A DNA stretch of 64,000 nucleotides from Cupriavidus metallidurans CH34 (GCF_000196015.1 NC_007973.1:434001-498000); one strand, 5' to 3'; shown: positions 7,328 to 17,395, counted from the stretch's first letter. Notes: a model not told the origin generated them from the letters alone. Numbers and translations are program-made.

Positions 7328-8725
7328 TCAGTTACTGGCCGTCAGGACGTTGTAGGTGCGCAGCATGTTGATCCGGCTCAGCATGGCGCTCGTGTAGTTC
7401 AGGAACTCCGAGCGCGACTTGCCGGTCAGCGTGGGCGCTTCCATCAGTGTCGTCGTCAGCGGATTCTGAGGCACGTCGTTGTAGCGGAATTCGTAATGCA
7501 GGTGCGGCCCGGTAGCCCAGCCGGTGGACCCGACGTAGCCGATTACCTCGCCCTGGCCGACGTGCTGGCCGTCACGCAGGCCGGCAAAACCGGACAGGTG
7601 GGCGTAGTAAGTCGAATAGCCACCGGCATGTCGCAGGATGATCAAGTTGCCGTAGCCGTTTTGCTGGCCCACGAACTCTACCGTGCCTTCGCCCGAGGCG
7701 AACACCTTGGTGCCCGTGGGGGCGGCGAAGTCGACGCCCTTGTGCTGCGCCCACTTGTGATGCAACGGATGGTCGCGGCCGCCGAAGCCCGACGAGACGC
7801 GCGAGAACTCCACCGGCGAACGCAGGAACGGGCGCTTCATGCTGCGGCCGTCGAACGTGTAGTAGGCCCCGGGCTCGCCGTCCGTGGGCGAATACCAGAG
7901 CGCCTGGTACAGCGTGTTCCGGTTGATCAGTTCGATCGCCACCACGCGGCCGTTGCGCACGAAGGCGCCGTCGCGGAAGCCGGCTTCGTAGACGATGCGG
8001 AAACGGTCGCCACGGGTAATGTCATGGTGGAAGTCGATGACCCCCGAGAAGATCGAGATCATCTGGCTGACGATCTCGTCCGGTACGTTCGCCGCGTCCA
8101 TCGACTTGAAGAAGCCGTTGTTCTCGATGGCGCCAGAGGCCATCTCGTAGTGCACGTCGTTGTCCACCGACGCGATACGCGCCCTGTACGTGTAGTCGCC
8201 GCCGTCTTTCTGCGGGGCCACGCGCTCGACCACGAGTTCGCGAGAGCTCGCGGCGTCGCCGCCCAGGTTGGCCTGTAGCGCGACCAGCAGATTGCTGTCG
8301 TCGATCTCGGCCTGCACCGTCTGGCCGGGATTCAGGCCGAACAGGCCACGAGCGGTCGGGTTCTTGAGGATGAACGATTGCGCATCAGGATCGTCGACGC
8401 CGAGCCGGCGCAGCAGCGTGGCGATGGTGTCGCCGCGCTGCATTCGTTCCTGACGCACGTAGACACTCTGCTCGTCCGTTTCGGTGAGCAGTTCGAGTTG
8501 CTGGCGCACATCCGGCATCCGCAGGGCCTGCTCGACGCGCGGGGCCAGCGGATCATCGAAGGCGTTGCGCGGGGCAACGCCCATGGCTGCAGCCATGCCA
8601 AGGGTGAAAACCGTGCCAACGGCGACGGTCAATTGTTTGCGGCGACGCGCGTGCTGGGGATTGGTAGGGTCGACGAGTACCACCAGCTCGCGCGCGAAAA
8701 CTTCGCGGAGACTAGACCACATCAC
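7328..8725 (-). CDS. M23-family metallopeptidase (MepM-like endopeptidase)
   Basis: A 465-residue protein with a short cytosolic N-terminus, a membrane helix or uncleaved signal at about residues 30-50 ([20 protein letters not shown]), a central LysM/OapA-like region, and a C-terminal LytM domain at about 310-425. Zinc ligands are visible in [15 protein letters not shown] (His and Asp) and in GPHLHYEFR (the HxH pair), so it should be catalytically active against peptide cross-links, unlike degenerate EnvC/NlpD types. It is the first gene of an operon with anmK, an apt pairing: one opens the sacculus and the other recycles the released anhydro-muropeptides. Confidence 0.92.
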   Translation of the reverse strand: MMWSSLREVFARELVVLVDPTNPQHARRRKQLTVAVGTVFTLGMAAAMGVAPRNAFDDPLAPRVEQALRMPDVRQQLELLTETDEQSVYVRQERMQRGDTIATLLRRLGVDDPDAQSFILKNPTARGLFGLNPGQTVQAEIDDSNLLVALQANLGGDAASSRELVVERVAPQKDGGDYTYRARIASVDNDVHYEMASGAIENNGFFKSMDAANVPDEIVSQMISIFSGVIDFHHDITRGDRFRIVYEAGFRDGAFVRNGRVVAIELINRNTLYQALWYSPTDGEPGAYYTFDGRSMKRPFLRSPVEFSRVSSGFGGRDHPLHHKWAQHKGVDFAAPTGTKVFASGEGTVEFVGQQNGYGNLIILRHAGGYSTYYAHLSGFAGLRDGQHVGQGEVIGYVGSTGWATGPHLHYEFRYNDVPQNPLTTTLMEAPTLTGKSRSEFLNYTSAMLSRINMLRTYNVLTASN

Positions 8726-8940
8726 GTAGAATTCAAGCTTTCCGTATTACCTAGGGCCGCTGCCGCGACGATATGTGTCGTCTGCCTTCCTCCCCCGAGG
8801 TGCGGTGCGGGCGTTGTTTGTATGCCGCCTAGAATGACGGTTGGCCGACGGTTTATCCCGTCTGGCGCAAAGCGCGGATTATACCAGAACGAATCTGATT
8901 GTCCGTCGCAAATTCTTTATAGATTTCAAAGACTTACGTC

Positions 8941-10182
8941 ATGAGTGAAGTGTCCCCGGCCGCCGCGGCCAACTATCCACTTACGCCGTCGGTGATGCGC
9001 GCACTGGAGATCACCAAGCGCGGCTGCGACGAGCTCCTGGTTGAATCCGAATGGTTGCAGAAGCTGGCCCGCAGCGAGGCCACTGGCGTGCCGCTGCGGA
9101 TCAAGCTTGGCCTGGACCCGACCGCGCCCGACATCCATCTGGGCCACACCGTGGTCCTGAACAAGCTGCGCCAGCTCCAGGATCTGGGCCACCAGGTGAT
9201 CTTCCTGATCGGCGATTTCACGTCGACGATCGGCGATCCCTCCGGCCGCAACTCCACTCGTCCGCCGCTGACCCGGGAGCAGATCGAGGCCAACGCCCAG
9301 ACCTACTACCGCCAGGCCAGCCTGGTGCTCGATCCGGCACGTACCGAAATCCGCTACAACAGCGAGTGGTGTGACCCATTGGGCGCCCGCGGCATGATCC
9401 AGCTCGCGGCCAAGTACACCGTGGCCCGGATGATGGAGCGCGATGACTTCACCAAACGGTTTCGGTCTGGGATTCCGATTTCGGTCCATGAGTTCCTTTA
9501 TCCGCTCATGCAGGGCTACGATTCCGTGGCGCTGAAGTCGGATCTGGAGCTGGGCGGCACCGACCAGAAGTTCAATCTGCTGGTGGGCCGCGAGCTGCAG
9601 AAGGAGTACGGCCAGGAATCGCAGTGCATCCTGACGATGCCGCTGCTGGTGGGTCTGGACGGCGTTGAGAAGATGTCAAAGTCCAAGAACAACTACATCG
9701 GCGTGACCGAGGCCCCGAACGACATGTTCGGCAAGCTGATGAGCATCTCGGACGAACTGATGTGGCAGTACTACACGCTGCTGTCGTTCCGCCCGATGAG
9801 CGAGATCGACCTGATGAAGAGTGAAGTGGCACTGGGCCGCAACCCGCGCGACTGCAAGGTGGCTCTGGCCCAGGAGATCGTCACGCGTTTCCACAGCCAG
9901 GCCGATGCCGAGAAGGCGCTCGAGGACTTCAATCACCGCGCTCGTGGCGGCGTGCCCGACGACATCCCGGCCGTGAGCCTCGAAGGCGCGCCGCTGGGCA
10001 TTGCCCAATTGCTCAAGCAGGCCAATCTCGTGCCGTCGACGTCCGAGGCCAACCGCAATATCGAGCAGGGTGGCGTGAAGATCGATGGCGCCGTGGTCAG
10101 CGACAAGTCGACCAAGGTGGTCGCCGGCACGTACGTGGTGCAGGTGGGCAAGCGCCGCTTCGCGCGCGTGACGCTTTCCTGA
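8941..10182 (+). CDS. tyrS: Tyrosyl-tRNA synthetase
   Basis: A 413-residue class I synthetase. The HIGH-type motif is HLGH at residues 66-69 ([10 protein letters not shown]) and KMSKS is at 244-248. An S4 RNA-binding domain covers about residues 345-410 ([19 protein letters not shown]). Length and the HLGH/KMSKS pair fit the TyrZ-like branch common in beta-proteobacteria. dtd follows after 13 bp, so enzyme and editing factor for Tyr-tRNA are cotranscribed. Confidence 0.97.
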   Translation: MSEVSPAAAANYPLTPSVMRALEITKRGCDELLVESEWLQKLARSEATGVPLRIKLGLDPTAPDIHLGHTVVLNKLRQLQDLGHQVIFLIGDFTSTIGDPSGRNSTRPPLTREQIEANAQTYYRQASLVLDPARTEIRYNSEWCDPLGARGMIQLAAKYTVARMMERDDFTKRFRSGIPISVHEFLYPLMQGYDSVALKSDLELGGTDQKFNLLVGRELQKEYGQESQCILTMPLLVGLDGVEKMSKSKNNYIGVTEAPNDMFGKLMSISDELMWQYYTLLSFRPMSEIDLMKSEVALGRNPRDCKVALAQEIVTRFHSQADAEKALEDFNHRARGGVPDDIPAVSLEGAPLGIAQLLKQANLVPSTSEANRNIEQGGVKIDGAVVSDKSTKVVAGTYVVQVGKRRFARVTLS

Positions 10183-10195
10183 GCCCGGGTCCGCG

Positions 10196-10666
10196 ATGAT
10201 CGCCCTGATCCAGCGCGTTTCGCAGGCGCGCGTGACCGTGGATGGCCGCACCACCGGCGAGATCGGTGCGGGCCTGCTGGCGCTGGTCTGTGCCGAGCGC
10301 GGCGACACCGAGGCGCAGGCCGAGCGATTGCTGGCCAAGCTGCTGTCGTACCGTGTGTTTTCCGACGCGGAAGGGCGGATGAACCTGCCGGTGCAGAACA
10401 TGGACGGCCAGGGCAACGCAGGCGGGCTGCTCGTGGTGTCCCAGTTCACGCTGGCTGCCGATACCAACAGCGGCACCCGGCCGAGCTTCACCCCGGCTGC
10501 CGCGCCCGAGGACGGCCGCCGCCTTTACGATCATTTCGTGACCCGCGCCCGCGCCGCGCATCCGTCGGTGCAGACCGGCGAGTTCGGCGCGATGATGCAG
10601 GTCAGCCTGACCAACGATGGTCCCGTGACGTTCTGGCTGCGCGTGCCACCGGCAGCGAATGCCTGA
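10196..10666 (+). CDS. dtd: D-aminoacyl-tRNA deacylase
   Basis: A 156-residue DTD enzyme that removes D-amino acids (and glycine from tRNA-Ala) from mischarged tRNAs. The two signature motifs are [17 protein letters not shown] (the SQFTL active-site motif) and, near the C-terminus, NDGPVTFWL (the cross-subunit Gly-Pro motif is NDGPVT here). It follows tyrS closely, which fits its classic substrate D-Tyr-tRNA-Tyr. Confidence 0.97.
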   Translation: MIALIQRVSQARVTVDGRTTGEIGAGLLALVCAERGDTEAQAERLLAKLLSYRVFSDAEGRMNLPVQNMDGQGNAGGLLVVSQFTLAADTNSGTRPSFTPAAAPEDGRRLYDHFVTRARAAHPSVQTGEFGAMMQVSLTNDGPVTFWLRVPPAANA

Positions 10667-10699
10667 CGTCGCCCGAGATCGACACCCAAGGAGATCCCC

Positions 10700-11347
10700 A
10701 TGAAACTCTGGAGCAAGGCCTTTGCCGACAATGCGCCGATTCCCGGCGAGTTTGCGTTTTGCGTGCCCGACTCGGCCAGTCATGTCGCGCTGTCGAGCAA
10801 CCGCAACCCGGATCTGCATTGGGATGACGTGCCCGCCGCCACCCGTTCGTTCGTGCTGATCTGCCACGACCGCGATGTGCCGAGCAAGGGCGACGACGTC
10901 AATCAGGAGGGCCGCGAGGTTCCGGAATCGCTGCCGCGCGTGGACTTTTTCCACTGGGTGCTGATCGACGTTCCGCCCGGTCTGCACACGATCTCAGCCG
11001 GCTCGCACAGCGACGGCGTGATCGCGCGAGGCAAGCCGGGCCCCGAGGCGCTGGTGGGTACCGCCACGGCTGGCGGCCTGCGCCACGGCCTGAACGACTA
11101 CACGGGCTGGTTCGCCGGTGACGCGGACATGAAGGGCGACTACTTCGGCTATGACGGCCCGTGCCCTCCGTGGAACGATTCGATCATTCACCACTACGTG
11201 TTCACCGTGTACGCGCTCGATATCGACCGCGTTCCGGTCGAAGGCAAGTTCACCGGTGCCGACGTGCGCCGCGCGATCCAGGGCCATGTTCTGGCCGAGG
11301 CCAGCCTGACCGGCACATACACCCTTAACCCGAGGCTCGTGAAGTAA
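10700..11347 (+). CDS. YbhB/YbcL-family (PEBP-like) protein
   Basis: A 215-residue protein of the bacterial Raf-kinase-inhibitor-like family. Family traits are the early segment SFVLICHDRD, the motif FFHWVLIDVPPG, which forms the ligand pocket, and FGYDGPCPPWNDSIIHHYVFTV (only partly quoted by motif). There is no signal peptide, so it is cytosolic, unlike E. coli YbcL. The role of bacterial PEBPs is unsettled. A good ribosome site, AAGGAG, precedes the ATG. It lies between dtd and a phosphatase gene with short gaps, probably in one operon. Confidence 0.87.
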   Translation: MKLWSKAFADNAPIPGEFAFCVPDSASHVALSSNRNPDLHWDDVPAATRSFVLICHDRDVPSKGDDVNQEGREVPESLPRVDFFHWVLIDVPPGLHTISAGSHSDGVIARGKPGPEALVGTATAGGLRHGLNDYTGWFAGDADMKGDYFGYDGPCPPWNDSIIHHYVFTVYALDIDRVPVEGKFTGADVRRAIQGHVLAEASLTGTYTLNPRLVK

Positions 11348-11408
11348 CCTCGTTCGCCCCGCCGGGCGTCAGATCCGGCCCGAACCGTCGCCCCCCGAGG
11401 AATCGGCA

Positions 11409-12083
11409 ATGTCGCAAAGCACCGGCCCGCAATCGCTGGCCTACACCCACCTGATCGTGATTCGCCATGGCGAGACGGCCTGGAACCGCGAACGGCGGCT
11501 GCAGGGCCAGCTCGACATCCCACTGAATGACACGGGCCGCGCCCAGGCGCGCGCGCTGGCCGAGGCGCTGGCCGGCGAGCCGATCGACGCGGTCTATTCG
11601 AGTGACCTGGGCCGTGCCATGCAGACGGCGGCGCCGTTGGCCGAGACGCTGGGTTTGCAAGTGCGGCCCGAGCGTCGACTGCGGGAGCGTTGCTATGGCG
11701 ATCTGGAGGGGATGACCTACGCTGAAGTGGCGGAGAAGCGCCCTGAGGATTTCGCGCGCTGGCAGGCGCGCGTGCCCGACTACGCGCCGCCCGAGGGCGA
11801 ATCGCTGCGCGAGTTTCACGATCGGGCGGTCGAGGTGGCGCTGTATCTGTCGCGGCGCCATCCTGGCGAGCGGATCGCGCTGGTGGCACACGGAGGCGTC
11901 CTCGACTGCCTCTACCGCGAGGCTGCCGGCATGACCCTCGAAGCGCCGCGCGAGCACGAACTGCTCAATGCCAGCGTCAACCGCCTGCGGTGCGACACCG
12001 CCCACCTCACGCTGCTGCAGTGGGCCGACGTCAGCCACCTCGAGGCGCTGGCGCTGGACGAAGTCGATCGACGCGTCCCCTGA
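11409..12083 (+). CDS. Histidine phosphatase family protein (GpmB/CobC-like)
   Basis: A 224-residue member of the phosphoglycerate mutase-like superfamily. The catalytic motif is LIVIRHGETAWN, with the RHG at about residues 19-21; the second His is in LVAHGGVLDCLYR, and the general acid Glu is in RLRERCYGDLEG. Cofactor-dependent mutases carry longer insertions, so this is more likely a phosphatase. Its substrate cannot be read from sequence. It ends the plus-strand cluster that begins at tyrS and is convergent with the YSC84 gene. Confidence 0.87.
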   Translation: MSQSTGPQSLAYTHLIVIRHGETAWNRERRLQGQLDIPLNDTGRAQARALAEALAGEPIDAVYSSDLGRAMQTAAPLAETLGLQVRPERRLRERCYGDLEGMTYAEVAEKRPEDFARWQARVPDYAPPEGESLREFHDRAVEVALYLSRRHPGERIALVAHGGVLDCLYREAAGMTLEAPREHELLNASVNRLRCDTAHLTLLQWADVSHLEALALDEVDRRVP

Positions 12084-12150
12084 TACTCCTGATCCCCCTG
12101 ATCCGATTCTCCGGGTCACGCCCTGGCGTCCTGCCGCGAGCGTCGGTGCA

Positions 12151-12180
12151 ATAAAAAACTCCCGGCCACGGCCGGGAGTT
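12151..12180 (-). terminator. Terminator of the YSC84 gene
   Basis: ACTCCCGGCC pairs with GGCCGGGAGT. On the minus strand it is followed by six Ts (A-run at 12152-12157 on the plus strand), so it chiefly serves the minus-strand gene; it may also stop the phosphatase transcript. Confidence 0.88.
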
Positions 12181-12212
12181 GTCCAATCGCAGAGGAGGAG
12201 AGACCCTGCGAA

Positions 12213-12797
12213 TTACAGGTCCAGCTTGCTGATCTTGGACCCGTCCAGTGAAACGTCGAACATCAGGCCGGCATTGGTCTGGACGAAGCCGATCACCGGC
12301 TGCTGGCCAGTAACCGTATCCACCTTGCCGTTCGCGCCGACCTTGGCCAGTGCCACGCTGGCATCGACGCCAGCAGTCCAGCCCTTGGCCTGCAAGAACT
12401 TGTTGTAGGCTTCCGGCGTCATGAACATGATGATCACCGAGCGCGACTGGCCGCCAGCCGTCAGGCCGAACGACGCGGCGAGCGTGCGGTAGTAACCCAC
12501 ATTCGCGCCCTTGCTGCGCAGCACGCCGTCGCCGTACTCGCCGCCAATCACCAGGCCACCGGCCAGCACGCGCGGGAACACCAGAATGCCCTGTGCCTTG
12601 TCGGCTAGTTCGCGCGAGCCATTGACCGACGTGAACAGCCGGTTCAGCGCGCCGTCGGCGCCGGCATCGATTTCCTGGCGCCGCGCGGCCGCGTCTTTCG
12701 AATCGCTGGAGCCCGTGGTCGTGCAACCTGCAGCCATGGCGGTAGCGACGAGCAGGCCGGAACCTGCCATACGGGTGACAAAGTTGCGTCGATTCAT
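12213..12797 (-). CDS. YSC84/SYLF-domain lipoprotein
   Basis: A 194-residue protein. The start at 12797 has AGGAGAAC just upstream; a longer in-frame reading is possible but lacks this site. The N-terminus MNRRNFVTRMAGSG... has a twin-arginine-like RR and a lipobox ending MAAGC, so it is probably an exported lipoprotein. The SYLF region (about residues 45-190) contains GILVFPRVLAGGLVIGGEYG and YYRTLAASFGLTAGGQSRS. SYLF domains bind phosphoinositides in eukaryotes; the bacterial role is unknown. The gene follows the secreted unknown gene at 12844 by 46 bp on the same strand, so they are probably cotranscribed. Confidence 0.87.
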   Translation of the reverse strand: MNRRNFVTRMAGSGLLVATAMAAGCTTTGSSDSKDAAARRQEIDAGADGALNRLFTSVNGSRELADKAQGILVFPRVLAGGLVIGGEYGDGVLRSKGANVGYYRTLAASFGLTAGGQSRSVIIMFMTPEAYNKFLQAKGWTAGVDASVALAKVGANGKVDTVTGQQPVIGFVQTNAGLMFDVSLDGSKISKLDL

Positions 12798-12843
12798 TGT
12801 TGTTCTCCTGATTGGGATGGCAGGTGGATTCTCCGGCTGAAAA

Positions 12844-13455
12844 TCAGCCGGCATTCGGCGACTTGACGGTGATGGCCACCACTTCGCGCACAACAATCTT
12901 GGCCATTTGGCCCTGCTTAATGCTCGCCAGGTCGATATTCGGGTCCTGCACCTTCACGGTACGCAGGGTTTCACGCGGGCCGCGGAAGGTCACCATACGT
13001 TTTGCCACGTCTACCTTGGTGATCTGAGCGGTGATCGTGGTCGTGATTTCACGCATCACGCCAGGCTTGCCGCCCTCGGCGGCGTGGGAAACGCGTTCCA
13101 CCTGCTCCAGCAGCGGGGTGTCCTTGCTGTCCACCGGCTGGAGCGCTGCCACCACCGCCGCGCCGCGCGTGAGCGTCACGATATCGCCCTTGTGCACGTT
13201 GCCGATGTTCTTGGCTTCATCGCCAGCCACGAGTTCGACCAGATTGCCGCGCGGGCCCTGGACGAGTACGGCCTTCGACTGCGGATCGACATCGACCACC
13301 TTGCCACTGACCACGGCTTCCTCGGCCACGCCGATCGGCGCCGGCGTCTTTGCCTGCGGCTTTTGCGCGTGCGCCACGCCCGTCGCGCCGATCGCCAGGG
13401 CCGCCGCCGCGGCAAGTACGGAGATCAGGGAAGTTGGTTTGGCTCGCAAATTCAT
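12844..13455 (-). CDS. Secreted protein of unknown function
   Basis: A 203-residue protein with a clear signal peptide ending AHA at about residue 30. The mature part appears to contain two small beta-rich modules, each with a pattern of the kind V-x-G-K/Q-V-x-x-V-D followed by a VxxxGPRG/FRGPRE turn (VSGKVVDVDPQSKAVLVQGP and AQITKVDVAKRMVTFRGP). This suggests an internal duplication of an OB-like or barrel fold. I do not recognise a named family. It is the first gene of a two-gene unit with the YSC84-type lipoprotein, so a periplasmic or envelope role is likely. Confidence 0.75.
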   Translation of the reverse strand: MNLRAKPTSLISVLAAAAALAIGATGVAHAQKPQAKTPAPIGVAEEAVVSGKVVDVDPQSKAVLVQGPRGNLVELVAGDEAKNIGNVHKGDIVTLTRGAAVVAALQPVDSKDTPLLEQVERVSHAAEGGKPGVMREITTTITAQITKVDVAKRMVTFRGPRETLRTVKVQDPNIDLASIKQGQMAKIVVREVVAITVKSPNAG

Positions 13456-13614
13456 TTCTGATCCTTATGGCGCAAACGCGCACCTGTAATTAAAGGGGAT
13501 GCAGCCATTGTGGACAAGCGGCCAGAGGCCAGCAATCCACTTCGAAAAAATTTGCGACGGGGTGCTAAAACGTTTAAATGGCGCGCCTGGCGGTCGCCGG
13601 GGCATCTGGAGGCG

Positions 13615-13640
13615 CAAAAAAAAGGCCGTGGAACGGCCTT
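13615..13640 (-). terminator. Terminator of the ruv gene cluster
   Basis: AAGGCCGT (13622-13629) pairs with ACGGCCTT (13633-13640). On the minus strand the stem runs into eight or more Ts, 18 bp past the ruvB stop codon. Confidence 0.9.
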
Positions 13641-13657
13641 GGGCGGGATGCGGAAAA

Positions 13658-14725
13658 TCAGAGCCCTTCGGCGAGATCGGCGCCACCGTCGCGGGGCGAT
13701 GCCAGCCCGAAATGGCGGTAGGCGGCGGCTGTCGCCATACGTCCTCGCGGCGTCCGCTGCAGGTAGCCCTGTTGGATCATGTAGGGCTCCAGCACGTCCT
13801 CGATCGTGTCGCGGGCTTCGCCGATCGCTGCGGCCAGATTGTCCACGCCGACCGGGCCACCGTCGAATTTATGCAACACGGCTTCCAGCAGCTTGCGGTC
13901 CATCAGGTCGAAGCCAACGCTATCCACGTCGAGCATCTCCAGTGCGGCATCGGCCAGCTCTCTAGTGATCGTTCCGTCGCTTTTCACTTCAGCAAAGTCA
14001 CGCACGCGACGTAGCAGCCGATTGGCGATCCGGGGCGTGCCGCGCGCGCGGCGGGCAATTTCCAATGCGCCGGCCGGGTCAATGGCGGCATTCAGCAACA
14101 GCGCCGAGCGAGCGACGATGCGTGCGAGCTCGTCCGGGGTGTAGAACTCGAGCCGCGCCACGATGCCGAAACGGTCGCGCAGCGGATTGGTCAGCATCCC
14201 CGCGCGCGTGGTGGCGCCCACCAGCGTGAAGGGTTGCAGGTCGAGCTTGACCGAGCGGGCCGCCGGACCTTCGCCGATCATGATGTCGATCTGGTAGTCC
14301 TCCAGCGCCGGGTACAGGATTTCCTCGACCACCGGCGACAAACGGTGAATTTCGTCGATGAAGAGGACGTCGTGGGCTTCGAGGTTGGTCAGCAGGGCGG
14401 CCAGATCGCCCGGGCGCTCGAGCACCGGCCCCGATGTCTGGCGCAGATTGACGCCCATCTCGCGCGCGATGATGTGGGCCAGCGTGGTCTTGCCCAAGCC
14501 GGGCGGCCCGAACAGCAGCACGTGGTCCAGTGCCTCGCGGCGCTTGCGGGCCGCGTGCATGAAGATGTCGAGCTGGCCGCGCACCTTCTCCTGACCGACG
14601 TACTCGTCGAGCAGCTTGGGCCGTAGCGCCCGCTCGAACGCTTCTTCCTGCGTGGAAGCGGGCGTGGCCGAGATCACGCGGTCGGGCAGGCGGTCGGCGC
14701 CGGTCAGCTTGTCGGTTTCAATCAT
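13658..14725 (-). CDS. ruvB: Holliday junction branch-migration helicase RuvB
   Basis: A 355-residue AAA+ motor that drives RuvA-bound Holliday junctions. Walker A is GPPGLGKT at residues 73-80; Walker B is LFIDEIHRL; sensor 1 is [10 protein letters not shown]; the arginine finger lies in NPLRDRFG; the C-terminal winged helix contains [18 protein letters not shown]. The start at 14725 (MIETDKL) is chosen because it matches the conserved N-terminus; an upstream in-frame ATG adds five residues. It lies 69 bp after ruvA on the minus strand and before a strong terminator. No LexA box is seen nearby. Confidence 0.97.
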   Translation of the reverse strand: MIETDKLTGADRLPDRVISATPASTQEEAFERALRPKLLDEYVGQEKVRGQLDIFMHAARKRREALDHVLLFGPPGLGKTTLAHIIAREMGVNLRQTSGPVLERPGDLAALLTNLEAHDVLFIDEIHRLSPVVEEILYPALEDYQIDIMIGEGPAARSVKLDLQPFTLVGATTRAGMLTNPLRDRFGIVARLEFYTPDELARIVARSALLLNAAIDPAGALEIARRARGTPRIANRLLRRVRDFAEVKSDGTITRELADAALEMLDVDSVGFDLMDRKLLEAVLHKFDGGPVGVDNLAAAIGEARDTIEDVLEPYMIQQGYLQRTPRGRMATAAAYRHFGLASPRDGGADLAEGL

Positions 14726-14794
14726 GGCAGTCAGAAGCAATTTGCCGCCATTCTACGCTGCGCCCCCCCGCCCCGAGCCGTTCGCGATGCGTCC

Positions 14795-15376
14795 TCAGCC
14801 TTTCGACAGCGCCTTCAGCGCAAGCTTGATACCGTCGGACACGCCAGTGCCGGCCGGCACCTGCTTGATGGCCTGCGCGGCCTCCTTCTCCGAGTAGCCG
14901 AGCGCGAGCAGCGCGTTGAGGATGTCGACGGCGCTATCGGCCAGCGGTGTGGCGCCGGGAGCATGGCCAAGATCCGCGCCGAGTTTGCCCTTGAGCTCCA
15001 GTAGCAGCCGCTCTGCTGTCTTTTTGCCGATGCCCGGGATCTTGGTCAGTCGGCCCGCTTCCTGCATCGTCACGGCCTGCGCCAGTTCCGGCACCGACAG
15101 CCCAGACAGCACGGCCAGCGCCATGCGCGCGCCGACGCCGGTGATCTTGATCAGCTCCCGGAATGTATTGCGTTCGGTGGCCGTGGCAAAGCCGAAGAGC
15201 AGGTGCGCGTCCTCCCGCACGATCTGCTGGGTCAGCAGCGTTACGGGATGGCCGATCGCCGGCAGGTTGTAGAACGTGCTCATCGGCACATCGATCTCGT
15301 AGCCGACGCCATGGCAGTCGACCAGCAGATGCGGGGGATTCTTTTCGAGCAGGGTGCCAGCGATACGTCCGATCAT
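14795..15376 (-). CDS. ruvA: Holliday junction recognition protein RuvA
   Basis: A 193-residue protein: OB-fold N-terminus ([20 protein letters not shown]), then two helix-hairpin-helix motifs ([16 protein letters not shown] and [20 protein letters not shown]), an acidic linker, and a C-terminal three-helix domain ([15 protein letters not shown]) that binds RuvB. It lies between a GlpQ-like gene and ruvB on the minus strand. Confidence 0.97.
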   Translation of the reverse strand: MIGRIAGTLLEKNPPHLLVDCHGVGYEIDVPMSTFYNLPAIGHPVTLLTQQIVREDAHLLFGFATATERNTFRELIKITGVGARMALAVLSGLSVPELAQAVTMQEAGRLTKIPGIGKKTAERLLLELKGKLGADLGHAPGATPLADSAVDILNALLALGYSEKEAAQAIKQVPAGTGVSDGIKLALKALSKG

Positions 15377-15430
15377 GGTGGGTGCGATGGAGAAGCGAAA
15401 TTGGCCGCAAGTGTAGCGCGGCCAGCGTGC

Positions 15431-16609
15431 TTAATGGCCGCCGTTGGCGGGGGGATCCACGGCGCGGCGACCCAGCGCCGGGTCGTCGGTGAAGACGCCG
15501 TCGACACCCGCGGCTGCGAAGGTCTGGATCTCGCTGATCATGCCGGCCGGGTTGCGTGTGGCATCGTCACCGGGCGCACGCAGCGATTTCGGCAGGAACG
15601 CGTTCTCGGGCCGGAATGTGTAAGGGTGCACTACCAGGCCCGCCGCGTGGGCGTTGGCGAGTAGCGCGGTCGGCGAGGCGAGATTGCCGCTGGCGTCGCG
15701 CGGGATCACGCTGTTCTTCTCGGGGCCGATGCCGTTGGCGTAGGTGGCCACTTCGCGAAGGCCGATCGGCTTCAACATGTCGGCGTACGTGCGCGTATCA
15801 CCTGCCAGTCGCCAGTCCGCGGGACGGCTGCGCGGATTGCCGATAAGCTGGACGATCATCACGTTGGGCATCGAGTTACCCAGCAATCGCTTGACGGTGC
15901 GCAACGGCGCGGCTTCGAACGACTGCACATACACCGGCACGGTCTTCGCATAGGCGCTGCCCTGCAGCGCAGTCACGAGTCGCTCCTCCAGCGGCAGACC
16001 GATACCGCGGAAGTAAGTGGGATGCTTGAGTTCGGGATAGATCCCAACCGGGCGTCCACGCTTCATGGCGGCCAGCTCGGCGAGCTTCAGGATTTCGTCG
16101 AATGTCGGGATCTCGAACTGGTCATTGAGCTTTGCATTGGCGGGACGCAGCTTCGGAATCCGCTCCCGGGCGCGCAGCGTCTTCAGTTCGGCCAGCGTGA
16201 AGTCCTCGGTGAACCAGCCGGTCAGCCGCTCGCCGTCGATGACCTTCACACGCTTGCGGTCGGCGAACTCCGGCATCTCGGCCACATTGGTGGTACCCGT
16301 GATGTCGTTTTCGTGCCGCGCCACCAGTACGCCGTCCTTCGTTGCCACGAGATCGGGCTCGATGATGTCGGCGCCGTCGTCGATCGCCTTCTGATAGGAC
16401 GCCAGCGTGTGTTCTGGCCGCAGCGCGCTAGCGCCGCGATGGCCGATGATCAGCACGGGCTTCGGCGCAGCGCTGGTGGTAGCGTATGCCGTGGATGGCG
16501 CCTCCCGCGCAGCAGTGGACGTGGGCGCACGAGGCGGCGCCGCGCAGCCGGCAATGAGGCCAGCGGTCAGCGCGGCAAGCGTGAATCGGGTGATGAACGG
16601 ATGATGCAT
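15431..16609 (-). CDS. glpQ: Lipoprotein glycerophosphodiester phosphodiesterase (GlpQ-like)
   Basis: A 392-residue protein hydrolysing glycerophosphodiesters to glycerol-3-phosphate plus an alcohol. The start at 16609 gives a lipoprotein signal (LTAGLIAGCAAP), so it is probably anchored in the outer membrane facing the periplasm. GDPD motifs are GHRGASALRPEHTLASY with the catalytic His, IIEPDLVATKDGVLVARHEN with the metal-binding Glu and Asp and second His, and VGIYPELKHP. The C-terminus has GVDGVFTDDPALG, typical of the family. It sits between ruvC and ruvA on the same strand, 114 and 54 bp away, unlike the usual uninterrupted ruvC-ruvA order. Confidence 0.92.
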   Translation of the reverse strand: MHHPFITRFTLAALTAGLIAGCAAPPRAPTSTAAREAPSTAYATTSAAPKPVLIIGHRGASALRPEHTLASYQKAIDDGADIIEPDLVATKDGVLVARHENDITGTTNVAEMPEFADRKRVKVIDGERLTGWFTEDFTLAELKTLRARERIPKLRPANAKLNDQFEIPTFDEILKLAELAAMKRGRPVGIYPELKHPTYFRGIGLPLEERLVTALQGSAYAKTVPVYVQSFEAAPLRTVKRLLGNSMPNVMIVQLIGNPRSRPADWRLAGDTRTYADMLKPIGLREVATYANGIGPEKNSVIPRDASGNLASPTALLANAHAAGLVVHPYTFRPENAFLPKSLRAPGDDATRNPAGMISEIQTFAAAGVDGVFTDDPALGRRAVDPPANGGH

Positions 16610-16723
16610 CGGTGCAGTCCTGACGGTGTCACGAACGACGATTGTAAACGCCGGCTGTAGCGGGCATCCGTAGGCGCTGCTCTGAAAATGGCAATCGATC
16701 GGCATCGATTCGCCGGCGACGAA

Positions 16724-17269
16724 TCAGCCGACCAGCCGGCCGCGCCGCACGCGCATTCCCTTGCGCGCCAGCTCAGGCGCCAGCCCGGCCAGCGTGCCGA
16801 GGGTGTCGCCGCCATTGGCATGGCAGATCGCCACGCCAAGCGCATCGGCCGCATCGGAACTCGGACGGCCGGACAGCGACAGCAGCCGCATCACCATTTC
16901 CTGAACCTGCTCCTTGTTGGCCCGGCCGTATCCGACCACGGCCACCTTGAGCTGCAGCGCGGTGTATTCGAATACAGGCAGCCCTTGTCCGACCAGCCCG
17001 CAGATCGCCGCGCCGCGTGCCTGGCCGAGCAACAGGGTCGATTGCGGATTGACGTTGACGAAGACCTTTTCAATTGCTGCGCAGTCTGGCGCGTAGGTCC
17101 GCGCGACTTCGGAGATGCCGTCGTAGAGCGTCTTCAGGCGTTCGGGAAGGCTGGTCTCGCCATTGCTGCGGATCGTGCCCGACGCGACATAGGCGAGCTT
17201 GTTGCCGTGCTTTTCGAGCACGCCAAAGCCAGTGGTTCGCAAACCGGGGTCGATGCCGAGAATACGCAT
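16724..17269 (-). CDS. ruvC: Holliday junction resolvase RuvC
   Basis: A 181-residue endonuclease that cuts RuvAB-bound junctions. Acidic active-site residues are visible: Asp7 in [12 protein letters not shown], Glu in [11 protein letters not shown], and the paired Asps in [19 protein letters not shown]. The length is usual. It lies 127 bp downstream of purH in a minus-strand run with REP-like palindromes between, so it may have its own promoter. Confidence 0.96.
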   Translation of the reverse strand: MRILGIDPGLRTTGFGVLEKHGNKLAYVASGTIRSNGETSLPERLKTLYDGISEVARTYAPDCAAIEKVFVNVNPQSTLLLGQARGAAICGLVGQGLPVFEYTALQLKVAVVGYGRANKEQVQEMVMRLLSLSGRPSSDAADALGVAICHANGGDTLGTLAGLAPELARKGMRVRRGRLVG

Positions 17270-17328
17270 GAAGCAAGGGCAGGGGGAGATGGGCGTAGTG
17301 TAGAGGATTACGCCGCAGGGGAGGGGGT

Positions 17329-17394
17329 TGCGCGCCTCTCCCGTAGCGCGGGAGAGGCGTCGGGGCGAGGGCAGCGATGTGCCCTCGCTACCGT
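17329..17394. repeat. REP-like palindromes between purH and ruvC
   Basis: Two successive hairpins: CGCCTCTCCCG with CGGGAGAGGCG around TAGCG, then GCGAGGGC with GCCCTCGC. The first resembles palindromes at 33758-33787 and 44540-44571. The pair lies just past the purH stop and may act as its terminator. Confidence 0.6.
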
Positions 17395-17395
17395 T

